A DNA stretch of 64,000 nucleotides from Prasinococcaceae sp. CCMP 1430. Taxonomy: Eukaryota > Prasinodermophyta > Palmophyllophyceae > Prasinococcales > Prasinococcaceae. This document shows, in pieces, positions 43,701 to 52,855 of the stretch; position 1 is the stretch's first letter; the number at the start of each line of letters is the position of its first letter. The stretch is from positions 248,497 through 312,496 of the forward strand of contig RQSC01000008.1 of the NCBI GenBank assembly GCA_013416795.1, read 5' to 3'. The notes under the pieces were generated by a model, which worked only from the letters and a program-made list of their open reading frames with translations, did not search any database and was not told where the DNA came from. The position numbers were made by a program, and so were the translations under genes.

Positions 43701-45353
43701 AGGCTGAGCGCGGCGAGGCGGTCAAACGCCGTGCGCAGCCAGCCACCGCCGCCGATGCTAACGCGCGTGACGCACCCGCGGGTGCCACCGATGCAGCGGG
43801 CGGCGTGGCCGAGGGCGAGGCTGAGGAGGGCGCCAAGTCTCTGCACGATCTCCTGCGCGAGGACGCCGAGCGCGAGGAGGATCATGCGGCCGATGCGGCC
43901 GCCGCCGGGGACTTGGCGCTCGCGAAGGCCGTGTGCGAGCGCCTCGACCTGGACGCCGACGTGCCGGACGCCCTGGACCCCGACGCAGGCGCCGCTGCGC
44001 TCGCTGAGTACCGCCGCTCGCAGGCAGAGGGCGCGCTTCAGCGTGCTCAGGCTGGGGGCGAGCAATCTGAGGCCGACATGGAGCTTTGGCGTTCGGCTTG
44101 GCGAAAGGTGCGCTCGTTGCGCGGCCGTGCCCCGCGGCGCGCGCGCAAGTCTGGTCGCTCGCGTTTGCGCCTGGCCTGGAATCCAAAGTCCCGAGTTGAA
44201 ACACATCGTGTACCCACAGCTCGCGTATGGTGCTGAACACACCGACTCTTGAACCTTGCCTAGAGGAAGCCCGCACTGCGGGCGCGGCCCCTCAGCTGTT
44301 TGACACGAGTGGCGGGTGTAATGCCCGCCGCGATGACCGCCAGACCGTTCAGGGGCCCTACATCGCGACGCACTGCGCTCGCGGAAACGAGCGCGCATGC
44401 GCTCGGATGTGCAGGTGCTGCCGCGCACTGCCTCCCGTGCCCCGTGCGTGACGCTGACCTGCGCGTGCGCTTCGCTCCCAATGCCATTCTGCTGTCATCA
44501 GTACGAGAGTCTCACCGCGGGTGCGGCACAGGAGCTCACGGAGCAGTTGCGCCTCATCCTGGAGCCGACGCTCGCTGCTCGTCTGCAGGGCGACTTCCGC
44601 ACGGGCAAGCGCATCTCAATGAAGAAGGTCATCCCTTACATTGCCTCGCAATTTCGCCGTGACAAGATTTGGCTGCGGCGCACGCGGCCATCCAAGCGCA
44701 CATACCAGGTGGTGCTTGCGGTGGACGACTCGCGTTCCATGCGCGAGAACGCGTGCGCGCCGCGCGCAGTCGAAGCGCTCGTGACGCTCGCGAAGGCAAT
44801 GGCGGCGCTTGAGGTGGGCGAGGTGGGCCTGGTGGCTTATGGCGGGCCCGAGCGTGAGCAGGGCGTGCGCGAGCTGCACTCACTCGGCGCGCCGTGGAGC
44901 GATGAAGCAGGCGCGAGGGCGCTCAGCCAGCTCACCTTCGCCCAGGACAACACCATCGCCGACGAGCCTCTCGTGGCGCTCATGCGCCACCTGGGCACCA
45001 TGTTGGACGACGCAGCGGCGCGGGCGCCGCGCAAGGGCGACAGCGCGCTGCACCAGCTCACGCTGGTGGTATCGGACGGGCAGGTTCACGAGCGCGGCGC
45101 ACTTGCCGCGCTCATCCGCGAGGCGCAGGCCAAGGGACAGCTCATCATCCTCGTCATTCTAGACGCCAATCCAGAGCAGTCGCTGCTCGAGCAGAAGAGT
45201 GTGAGCTTCGAGCGCGGCGTGCCCGTCTTCAAGTCCTACCTGGACAGCTTCCCCTTTCCTTTTTACACGGTATGCAGGGACGCCAAGATGCTGCCAACGG
45301 TGCTCGCCAGCATCCTGCGCCAGGCGGTCGAGATGTCGACGTCCTCGATGTAG
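25789..45353 (+). CDS. MDN1: Midasin, dynein-like AAA ATPase of 60S assembly
   Basis: A frame open from 25922 to 44107, plus a last exon 44502-45353, gives over 6,290 residues (human midasin is about 5,600). Six AAA modules are seen by their Walker A motifs, numbered from 26069: GPPGCGKS (about 307), GETGVGKT (668), GPTSAGKT (1169), GETGCGKT (1475), GSPGVGKS (1958) and GGSAVGKT (2313). A long helical linker follows, then an Asp/Glu-rich region (41950-43900), then a MIDAS domain with the metal motif DDSRSM (near 44727), preceded by LRGDFRTGKR-like sequence (LQGDFRTGKRISMKKVIPYIASQFRRDKIWLRR). Midasin strips Ytm1/WDR12 and Rsa4 from pre-60S particles. The intron 44108-44501 is phase 0. The start is uncertain. 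No ATG exists at the head of the frame. A 12-codon exon (25789-25824, donor GTAAGC) joined to 25997 is a fitting candidate. Confidence 0.93.
41950..43900 (+). other. MDN1: acidic Asp/Glu-rich domain of midasin
   Basis: About 650 residues of mostly Asp, Glu, Gly and Ala. This is the flexible acidic tether that links the helical linker to the MIDAS domain in all midasins. Codons GAC/GAG dominate, which produces a long antisense open frame that is not a gene. Confidence 0.9.
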
Positions 45354-45354
45354 G

Positions 45355-45400
45355 ATATACAGTACATATATGTAAGCTAGTGTCGTGTTGTACCATCATT
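45355..45400 (+). terminator. candidate 3' end signal of MDN1
   Basis: An AT-rich patch right after the stop contains ACAGTACATATATGTAAG and TTGTACCATC (TGTAC at 45389-45393). Similar TGTAC patches lie past several other stop codons in the window. Its role is inferred. Confidence 0.35.
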
Positions 45401-45578
45401 GCTAAGTATGTGCGGTATCTTGCGCTTTCGCGTGCGTGCGAGGGCGTGCCCGCGTCATGGGGCGCCCATTGGCTGGGTCGCAACGGCCGTCACGGCGGCG
45501 CAATCGGAGGCTATGGCAGCTCGCGCCCACGCACGTCGATCAGTGCCATCATGATGGCATGCGGCGCGGCCAGTCCTG

Positions 45579-47513
45579 TCAGCGATGCGCACGCAATCGC
45601 GAGCGCGACGGTCGCGTCGATGCCGGGCTCCAGCCAGGCCGAGTGAACGCGTGCGGAGGCAGCGGAGGCAAAACATCGAGCTCAGGTGGTGGGCGCGCTC
45701 TCGACATTTGAGGGCGCTGACACGACGTACGAACGATCGGGTAGCCGCGCCTCTCGCGCGGAAAGTCGATGCCGTAGCACGAGAGTTGCCCGCCCGGCGC
45801 CACCCCGAGGGGGTTGTTGATCTCATCGTAGAGCAGCAAAGGAAGGATGAAGAAGAGCACGAGCAGAGAGACCAGGCCACCGACCAAGAGTGCCCACGTC
45901 TTCCAGCGCGGCATGGAGTGCACGCGCGTCAAGAAGAGGCTCGCTGGCACGAGCCCGCTCAGTAGTCCGCCCAGATGTGAGTACGACGAGACCGCATCGT
46001 CCGTGATGAGCTCAACCGTCATGATGGCCACGGCTCCCAGGAATATGAGGATGCGTGGGATGGGCCTCAAGATCGAGTCGAAGTTAACGACGAGGTCGGC
46101 GATGAGCAAGGCCACCATGCCGTACACGCCGCCGCTGAGGCCCGAGTAGATGCTGCAATTGCTTTCGAAGAGCGTGGACAGGAGATTGCCGCCGACTATC
46201 GTCAAGAGTACGGTGGGCGCCAGTCGCACGGCGCCGTAGCGCCGCTCAAGGAAGCCGCCAATGGCCGCGAAAGCGAAGCTGTTTGTTGCCAGATGCCAGA
46301 AGTCCACATGGACGAAGGCGCTGCTGGCGAGCGTCCACCAGCGGTTGCCTTCGGCGTACAGGAGCGGATCGAACCTGGCGCCCCACATGCCAAGGTAGTC
46401 GGGATCGAGCTTGGTGAAGCACTTGCGCATGAGCACCCAGTTGAAGATGCCCGCCCCAACGCCAAACTCGCGCTCGTACTGCTCCTTGCACTGATCGTCC
46501 GCGTAGGACGCGCCTGGATCTAAGACGGTGCAAACGTCGAGGCGCCACGCCGGAAATTGCGCGACTGCCGCAATCCACAGGCCCACACAGGCAAGAACGA
46601 TGAGCGGGGTGAGCATCACGGCGTGCCCCCCAACGCGGTTGGGCGCGATCGCGCGCCAGGCCTTCTTGCACGCCAACATGGCGCCGCGGCAGTCAAGGCG
46701 GACGCTCACGCCACAGCCACCATGGACACCCCCCCTGGGTGATTTGTCTCCCACGGCGTCATCGCCCCTTGTCGTCCTGCTGGTGCCATCACTCGCGAAC
46801 GTGGTCACGGCTGGAGGGTACTCTGTTGAGTGCCGCCGCGCGGGCTGGGGCGATTGCGCCCAGGCCTGGCTCGTCGTCGCTTGAGAGGCACCGGTGCTGC
46901 CTCCTCCTCCTTCCACGTCGAGGTCCGCGGGCGCAAGAACGCCGCGAGGTGTCGCATCCTGGCGCTGGCGCGCAGAGACGATCTCCCGCACCTCGGCTCC
47001 GTCTTGGGCCATGACGAGCTTCCTAGCGATCTGCAGCAGGGTGCGGGCGCCGTGCACGAGCGGGGAGAGGGGAGAACGAGGGGTCTTCTCGATTTCGAGG
47101 CCGTCGCCTCGAGCGGCTCGCCCGCCGCCGCGCCCGATCAATTCGGAGGGCGTCGAAGTCTGTTCGCGGGCATCGCGCAGGCCGTGTGTCCAGGCAGAGG
47201 CGAGGCGGTTGGCAAAGATTCCGCTGCCTTCGGCACCGCGGTGTGTGCTCCTGTCGTAGTCGCCCGAGCCCGTCACGCTGGCTGGCGTCCTGACCGATGT
47301 CACCTCGAGCAGCTCCGGACGGGCTAAGCCCGCTGTCCTAATTGGTGGCACCGGGCCGCGGCGGCGGCCGGCCTGGCTCGCGTCCCGCGCCGAGGGCAGC
47401 AGCGGCGGCGGCGCGCGCGCCGGCTCCGAAGGGGAGGGCGACGGCGGCGGCACGAACGCGAACACCTCCTCTCCGTCCGAGTCGGCGCGAACTGGCCCGG
47501 CGGCGTGCGCCAT
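45579..47513 (-). CDS. Rhomboid-family intramembrane serine protease
   Basis: A single exon of 644 residues from the first ATG (47513, MAHAAGPVRADSDGEE). Residues about 1-290 are cytosolic, Ser/Pro/Arg-rich and probably disordered. A transmembrane segment HAVMLTPLIVLACVGLWIAAVAQF starts the rhomboid domain. The L1 loop is followed by HVDFWHLATNSFAF (the HxxxxHxxxN of TM2), then the nucleophile Ser in IYSGLSGGVYGMV (GxSG, TM4) and the catalytic His in SYSHLGGLLSGL (TM6). The Ser-His dyad is complete, so an active protease is expected rather than an iRhom. About six or seven membrane helices precede a C-terminal tail. The layout, with a long N-terminal extension before TM1, resembles eukaryotic secretory-pathway rhomboids. 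Substrates are unknown. Confidence 0.9.
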   Translation of the reverse strand: MAHAAGPVRADSDGEEVFAFVPPPSPSPSEPARAPPPLLPSARDASQAGRRRGPVPPIRTAGLARPELLEVTSVRTPASVTGSGDYDRSTHRGAEGSGIFANRLASAWTHGLRDAREQTSTPSELIGRGGGRAARGDGLEIEKTPRSPLSPLVHGARTLLQIARKLVMAQDGAEVREIVSARQRQDATPRGVLAPADLDVEGGGGSTGASQATTSQAWAQSPQPARRHSTEYPPAVTTFASDGTSRTTRGDDAVGDKSPRGGVHGGCGVSVRLDCRGAMLACKKAWRAIAPNRVGGHAVMLTPLIVLACVGLWIAAVAQFPAWRLDVCTVLDPGASYADDQCKEQYEREFGVGAGIFNWVLMRKCFTKLDPDYLGMWGARFDPLLYAEGNRWWTLASSAFVHVDFWHLATNSFAFAAIGGFLERRYGAVRLAPTVLLTIVGGNLLSTLFESNCSIYSGLSGGVYGMVALLIADLVVNFDSILRPIPRILIFLGAVAIMTVELITDDAVSSYSHLGGLLSGLVPASLFLTRVHSMPRWKTWALLVGGLVSLLVLFFILPLLLYDEINNPLGVAPGGQLSCYGIDFPRERRGYPIVRTSCQRPQMSRARPPPELDVLPPLPPHAFTRPGWSPASTRPSRSRLRAHR

Positions 47514-48257
47514 CGCGGCCGCGCGGCGCGAGGCCGGCAGGGGCAACACCGACCGGCGATGCCAGTGGCCTGTCGGCTCTCGCCGCCGGGAGGGGCAGAG
47601 GAGGGCGCGACGCTGAGTACGTGCGAGTGGAGGGAGGACGCGCACACCACTCCGCGCACGCTATGGCAGCAGGTCGCCTTCGCCCCCAACACCTGCCGCC
47701 CGTGAGTGCGCGCCCGCGCGCGCGCCCGCGCGCGGTGCTTCGTCCCGCGCGCGCGACGGCCGGCAGCGCTGCCCCGCCGCCGATCCGGATCCGGCAGGGC
47801 CGAAGCGGCGGAGCGCGCGCGAGTCCGAGTCGGCCGCGTTCGCGCGCCGCGTTCAACACCCCGCCTCGCCGCACAAATGCAATGCGTTTTGACGTATTTT
47901 CACTCGCCCGTGGGCGAGTTTTGGCGCGCGCGCGTGCCACGCAGGGGCAGACCTTCCGGAGAATCTCCCATCTGATCGCATCGGACCGCGGCGTGATACG
48001 AAAAGGCGTTCAAAAAATGTGATGGACCTCGCCTCGCAACTTGCACTATGGTCGGTGGGGAACGCGTGCCGTGTGTGATTCGGTTCGGGGCAAAGTGTGT
48101 GTGCGTTGTTTGTTTGTTTGTTTGTTTTGTTTGTTTGTTTGTTTGTTTGTTTGCGGGGCGCTGAGGCCGCTGTGTGGGGCCGTGGCGCCGCGCGTGGCGC
48201 GCGCGGGCCGCAGGAGGGCGGGAGGGCGCGGGGGCAGGGTGCGGGCGGCACTTGCAG
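47514..48257. promoter_or_regulatory. divergent upstream region with (GTTT)n
   Basis: Lies between the rhomboid start and the first sure exon of the membrane protein gene. An ATG at 48047 (MVGGERVPCVIRF) could begin that gene's first exon but no donor fits clearly. The tetranucleotide repeat is listed separately. Confidence 0.4.
48106..48153. repeat. (GTTT)n microsatellite
   Basis: About twelve units of GTTT, with one extra T near 48127, in the leader or first intron of the membrane protein gene. Confidence 0.9.
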
Positions 48258-49935
48258 TCGAAGCGCGCGCGCGACGGCGGCGAGGGCGGTGGCGCTGGGA
48301 GCGCGGACGCCCCCGCGACCGAGGATGTGTCCGCCAATAAAGCGACCGCAGAGGCCGCAATCGCAGCGGGCGTGTGGCTGAGGCAGCGATACGGCGTCAA
48401 GGTGAGTGCTGAGAGTCTCACACCCAGACCGACGCGTCGCCGCCGTGATTGCCAGTCGAGGTTGTTCGCAGAAGGCATTGTGCGCTATTTTTTGTCTCGT
48501 GCGAGGCCACGCATCATTTGTGCAGCGGAGCCGAAGATTGTCCCGCTGACGCGCGCATTCCCACACAGGGCACCGCGGCGCTGTACGGGGATCAAGATGA
48601 CGTTGAAGAGGGCGTGTGCAAGGCGCCGGATCCCGAGGATGGCGCGGCCGGAGCGACGATAGGCTCGATATTGCACTGCGCTGCGTGGCAGAGCCGTCTC
48701 TACGGCGCCATGGCGTTGCCGGAGGGCGTCGAGCACGTGTGCGAGGGGCCGCTGTGTGGGACGTTCATCACTCGCGTCGTCGAAGAGGGCGAAGAGGAGG
48801 CGGGTGTAATCGTCGAGTGGGAGCGCCGCAGGCAGCGAAAGCGTCGACTCATGAAGCACGAGGCTGCCCTGCTCGCGGAGCGAGGCGAAACGCCGCCGCT
48901 TGACCTGTGGGCGTGGTTTCGCTTCTGGGAGTATCTGGGCCCGCTCTTCGGCGGCACGCAGAGCGCCCAGACGTGTGTCGCGTACTGGATAGGCTACACG
49001 TTCTTCTGGGGCTCCATACTCTTCATCGTTGGCGCCGCCGGCAGCGTGAGCTCGTACGTGCTCGCCGACGCCACGCGCACCCAACTTGCGTCAAACCTGC
49101 CGTATTTGGTGGGTTCACTCTTCTTCGACGTCGGCTGCCTCGGGCTATTGATCGAAGCCGAGAATGAGGACCAACACCACGAGGCGCATCAGTGGCACCA
49201 TCGCCGCTTCGAATTGTGCCAAAAGTTGGTGCTCACGCGCGCCGCCACGGCGGCCCGCGAGCGCCTCCGCGATGAGTCTGTCAAGGTCGATGCCCAGGAG
49301 CAGGTGAGCGACGACAGCTCCGCGGACGACTCCACGGCGCGCCTTCTGAAGGAGCACGATGCATCCCCGCCGCATTACCGTTGGGTGCCGCGTCCGTGGC
49401 CGAACGTCCTACTCACGCGGCCGGCGATGCTCGGTGCGGTGATTTTCATGCTTGGCGCCCTCGGGTTCACGGCAGGCGTCATCGGCAGCATCTGTGAGAC
49501 GGCGGGCGTCGTGCTGACCGAAACGCAGTCAGAGTGGTGGATCAACTTCTCGTGAGTAGTTTGCGCAGCGAATGCACCTTCAAGGCAATGCTCTTGGCGC
49601 TGACGTCTGTTCGCTCGATTCGCAGGTACACCTTCGGCGGAGCCGGCTTCGTCGCGGGAGGTTTCGTGTACGCAGCCGAGGCGAGCCACAGCGTCATCAA
49701 GGGCATCGTTCCTCTCAGCTGCAAGAGCTTCAGCTCCATCTCGTGGTGGATAAACATTCTGAACTTCTACGGTGGCGTCGGCTTTCTCATTGCAGGCGGC
49801 CTTTTCTACGCAGACCTGAGCTTTCGTGCATACCAGATCCAGACTGTGTTCAACTATCTCTTCGCCAGCGTGCTTTATCTCGTGGCATCCTACCTGACGG
49901 TCATCGAGGCGACCAACCCCGGGCGCCAGTTCTGA
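48258..49935 (+). CDS. multi-pass membrane protein, YrhK-like repeats
   Basis: Not firmly recognised. Exons 48258-48401, 48569-49551 and 49626-49935 give 478 residues plus an unknown N-terminus. The second intron splits a Ser codon and restores WWINFSYTFGG. At least four similar hydrophobic hairpins are seen: AYWIGYTFFWGSILFIVGAAGS, NLPYLVGSLFFDVGCLGLLIEAE, LLTRPAMLGAVIFMLGALGF with WWINFSYTFGGAGFVAGGFVYAAE, and SWWINILNFYGGVGFLIAGGLFYAD. The W-x-x-x-x-F-x-G-x-x-x-F-x-x-G pattern recalls YrhK-type membrane domains, from memory only. Charged loops contain His-rich (EDQHHEAHQWHHRRFE) and acidic stretches. A frame stop at 48162-48164 means an upstream exon carries the start. Role unknown. Confidence 0.7.
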
Positions 49936-50163
49936 ATGTGGCTGGCTGGGCCTTTGATGACGCTTTTCCTCGCCTACAGCCGCGTGCTTCCCAGCTCCCT
50001 GCAGCGCTGTTGCAGCGCACGTTTCGCAGCTTTGCTGCCGTAGCCACCGTGGGAAGCGACGACTCTGTCGACCTCTTTTTGCAAATCGCGACGAAGGAGT
50101 CTGTCAGAGCACTGTCCGCACGCGACCGTTGAAGCTCAATCTAGCCGTGGCATTTGCACGAAG

Positions 50164-50778
50164 CTATGCAATGGGGGCGCCGAATTGCGTGGCAGACGCT
50201 CGCGCGGACAGCCAGGCAGACGGCTGGCGTGGCGCACCGTTGGTGGCAAAATTCTGCCGCTCGTGTGCGGTGGTCCCTTGCCATTCGTCGTGCCTCGACA
50301 ACAGCATGCACACGTACTTGATGCACGAGCTGCGCTTAAGCACAGGATGCTCCACCTGGAGCGCAACTCCGGACGCAACGAGTTCATCCCGCGCGGCAGT
50401 CTCCCATTTGAACTTATGGGACTTCTTGCTCGCGATGTCCAGAGCGACCTTGTCTATGAATTCCCTGTGGGCGTCTAGGTCGACCCCAAAGGCCTTGCTC
50501 AGGTCCTTGCGCAGGCGCTTGACGCTGACGGTTTCGATGTCGGCATCTTTCAAGTACGCACGCACGGCGGTGAGCAGCTCGCCCAGCGAGGGCATGTGTG
50601 CGTCGCGGTTGCGAAGGGCGTACTGCGGGCTCGCCGTGTCCTCATTACCGGCCGCCGCCTCATGCCCCGTCGCCCCTCTCGCCTTCTTCCTTTTGCGACC
50701 ATCCACGGTGGCAAGCTGCACGCGCGCGGGGCGCTTTCGCGAGGTCTCCTGCTCCACCGCTGCTGCCGCCGGTGCCAT
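50164..50778 (-). CDS. DEK C-terminal domain protein
   Basis: A single exon of 204 residues starting at the ATG 50778. A basic N-terminus with a nuclear-localisation-like RKRPAR and GRKRKKARG is followed (about residues 65-115) by LGELLTAVRAYLKDADIETVSVKRLRKDLSKAFGVDLDAHREFIDKVALDI. This fits the DEK_C winged-helix-like domain found in DEK, chitin synthases and SWIB-type proteins. DEK_C binds DNA or chromatin, so a small chromatin protein is likely. The C-terminal 80 residues (FKWETAARDELVAS onwards) lack clear family sequence, and an unseen intron could alter them. It converges on the membrane protein gene with 228 bases between the stops. Confidence 0.7.
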   Translation of the reverse strand: MAPAAAAVEQETSRKRPARVQLATVDGRKRKKARGATGHEAAAGNEDTASPQYALRNRDAHMPSLGELLTAVRAYLKDADIETVSVKRLRKDLSKAFGVDLDAHREFIDKVALDIASKKSHKFKWETAARDELVASGVALQVEHPVLKRSSCIKYVCMLLSRHDEWQGTTAHERQNFATNGAPRQPSAWLSARASATQFGAPIA

Positions 50779-51410
50779 TTAAAGCCTCCCGCCAGCGATC
50801 TCATCTCCCTCGGCCTCCTCGCCCAGCTCGACACGGACGGCGGCAACATCCCGCTCGGCGAGGGCATAGCCGTGCGCAACACCAGCCTCAGTCATCACGC
50901 CATCACCAACATCCGCGCCCGCACCCTCGACGACCCCCTGCGATCCCTCGCGCATGGCGACGGCGGCGGTGGCGTCGCGCTCGGTGGCGGGGACGCCGTC
51001 CCCGCCCGTCATCTTTCAGCCGCCCCCAGCAGGGGTGGGCAGGGCGGGGGGCGGGAGGGGGGGGTACAGCGCGGGGGCGGCGCTCCGGACCGCGCGCGCA
51101 GACTGCCCGCATCGCAGCGCGCTGCTGCGGCGCGCGTTCAGTGGGACTTAATTTGGGCGCCCGTTTCTTTTTCGTTTCGGGGTTCGCGCGGGCGGGGGCC
51201 ATCACATTGTGTCTTGGCATTTCAACATTCTGAACATTCTGAGTGGGGTGTCCTTCCCAGTGCGTTTTGATGGCGAAGGCTGTTGGCGTGTGTGTTTGCC
51301 CACGCGGGCGCGCGCGCCATCGGCCGGCGGGCACAGCGCGGCGCGGCAGGGGCCAGACGGTGTGCGTGCGGCGGGGGCTTCCCGCCGGCCAGAGTCGACA
51401 GCTCGCGCAG
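50779..51410. other. divergent intergenic region, DEK-C/secreted protein
   Basis: Open frames on both strands cover 50779-51012. The plus-strand one (SDLISLGLLAQLDTDGGNIPLGEG) has coding-like C-ending codons but no start. Neither is supported. The rest is GC-rich with a G10 run near 51054-51064. Upstream sequences of both flanking genes lie here. Confidence 0.35.
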
Positions 51411-52457
51411 ATGGCACGCGCCCGGATTGTGAGGCGGCTCGTCGCGGCGGCCGGTGTGGCCGTCGCAGCGAGCCCCACGGCGTGGCTCTCGTTGCTTGGG
51501 GGGGCGCTCGCCCACGGCGACGAAGATGCCTCGCAGGCTGCCCTGCGCTGCCTCTCTCTCGCGCGTGCAGACACTTCGGGTGGGCGGGCCGCGGTGGCGT
51601 GCATCGTGCCCGTGCCGTCCGACACTGATGCTGATGTGGTGGATCTGTACGCCGCGTTCGATGCTGAGGCGCTCGGTGCGACGATATCAGTGAACAAATT
51701 GGAGCTGACCGCAGTCTCGGAGAGTGGCGAGCTCTGCGGTGGCGGCGCTGCCGCGGGATTCTTCAGCGACCGCACGAAGAGTGGCGAGAGCAGCCAAAAC
51801 GGGGACGGGCCGGACTCCCAATGCGATCCGGTCGCGGGGGCGGGCGTCTTGGGCGGGCTTGTTCCCAAGCAGTTGCTGCAGCGCCCCGTTTCAGATGCTG
51901 ACATCGTCACGTGGTTTGTTTGGGAGGACAAGGCGGTCGCCGTAAACGCAACCCAGCTGGCCACCAGCAGCAGCTCAACCGCGCGCGCGGGCGACTCGGA
52001 CGCTGGCGGGGCGGGCGCAGTGCATCTCGCTTCGTTCCGCGCAGCCGCTTCGACCGTGTGCTCCTTTTACGACCTCTTCTTTGTTTCGTTCGATCTCGTA
52101 TCGCCAGACACGGACGCCTCTGCCAACGGAACCCAGCAGGAGACAGAGACGACCCTCGGTGGCGATGGCGGTCCGCCCGTAGTGGTCGACATGGACGAGT
52201 TCTTCGCTCGGCGCTATCGGGAGGGCGGCGCGTGCGAGAGCTACGATGCGGCAAGGGAGGCGGCAGGGGTGGGAAGCGCTGATGTTCTTGACGGGCCGGG
52301 TTTCGCTGGCTACGCCGTCCCTCTTGGAGGCTTCTTTTTCGTGGTGGCCCTCGCTGCCGCGCTGCGCACGATGCTCTCAGGCGGCTCGCAGCTCGCGAAT
52401 CGTGGCGGCTTCCGCCGACTCGGGGCACAAGCCGCTGCGCCCCAAGGGGCGGTGTGA
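51411..52457 (+). CDS. secreted/type I membrane protein of unknown function
   Basis: Not recognised. I chose the ATG at 51411 because a signal peptide follows at once: MARARIVRRLVAAAGVAVAASPTAWLSLLGGALA. The protein is then 348 residues. The lumenal part has paired cysteines (RCLSLAR, VACIVPV, LCGGG, QCDP, VCSFYDLFF, ACESYDA), Ser/Thr-rich linkers with NAT and NGT N-glycosylation sites, and the strands VVDLYAAFDAEALGA and DIVTWFVWEDKAVAV. A C-terminal membrane helix (GFAGYAVPLGGFFFVVALAAALRTML, about residues 296-321) precedes a short basic tail. The layout (signal peptide, soluble domain, single helix, short cytosolic tail) recalls cargo-receptor or GOLD-like proteins, but I see no such motif. 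Confidence 0.65.
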   Translation: MARARIVRRLVAAAGVAVAASPTAWLSLLGGALAHGDEDASQAALRCLSLARADTSGGRAAVACIVPVPSDTDADVVDLYAAFDAEALGATISVNKLELTAVSESGELCGGGAAAGFFSDRTKSGESSQNGDGPDSQCDPVAGAGVLGGLVPKQLLQRPVSDADIVTWFVWEDKAVAVNATQLATSSSSTARAGDSDAGGAGAVHLASFRAAASTVCSFYDLFFVSFDLVSPDTDASANGTQQETETTLGGDGGPPVVVDMDEFFARRYREGGACESYDAAREAAGVGSADVLDGPGFAGYAVPLGGFFFVVALAAALRTMLSGGSQLANRGGFRRLGAQAAAPQGAV

Positions 52458-52855
52458 TGAAGGCGATGGCAGGTAGACTCAGCCCAGCGCCACAGGTTGC
52501 TGTACTCCAGTGTGCATGGCGATGGCGACCAGGGCAAGCGCGCCGGGGATGCATCTCGACTAGCTTTAGTCCTGCCGCGCTGTCTTGGCCACTTTCATGT
52601 ACTGTACGTAAGCACAGGTAGCACACCCCGCGAAGCGCGCGAGCCCTCGGCTCGGTCGACCCAAACGCTCGAGCTCAGCAACGCCGACCACATCTGTGCA
52701 ACTCGCGATGCGCTTATTAGTCTAGTGGCGCGTCAGATGGATGACTACGCACGTCACGTGACAGTATAATGCACGACGCTCATCGCAAACGAACGATTGC
52801 ATCAGACCGCCATTGAAATGAACGAACACAATCCTAAACCCCATATTGGCAATGC
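52458..52855. other. intergenic region, tandem genes
   Basis: No gene is seen. TGTACTGTAC at 52598-52607 lies about 140 bases past the upstream stop and is a candidate 3' end signal. The final 120 bases are relatively AT-rich and should hold the dioxygenase promoter. Confidence 0.45.

Noticed and set aside
41765-44428. 887-residue open frame on the minus strand, rich in Leu, Val and Ile
   Set aside because: It is the complement of midasin's Asp/Glu codons (GAC/GAG become GTC/CTC). The plus strand carries the conserved protein.
50596-51270. Plus-strand frame SDLISLGLLAQLDTDGG and the opposing minus-strand frame ending at 50779
   Set aside because: Both look partly coding, but neither has a start with context, a partner exon or a family match.
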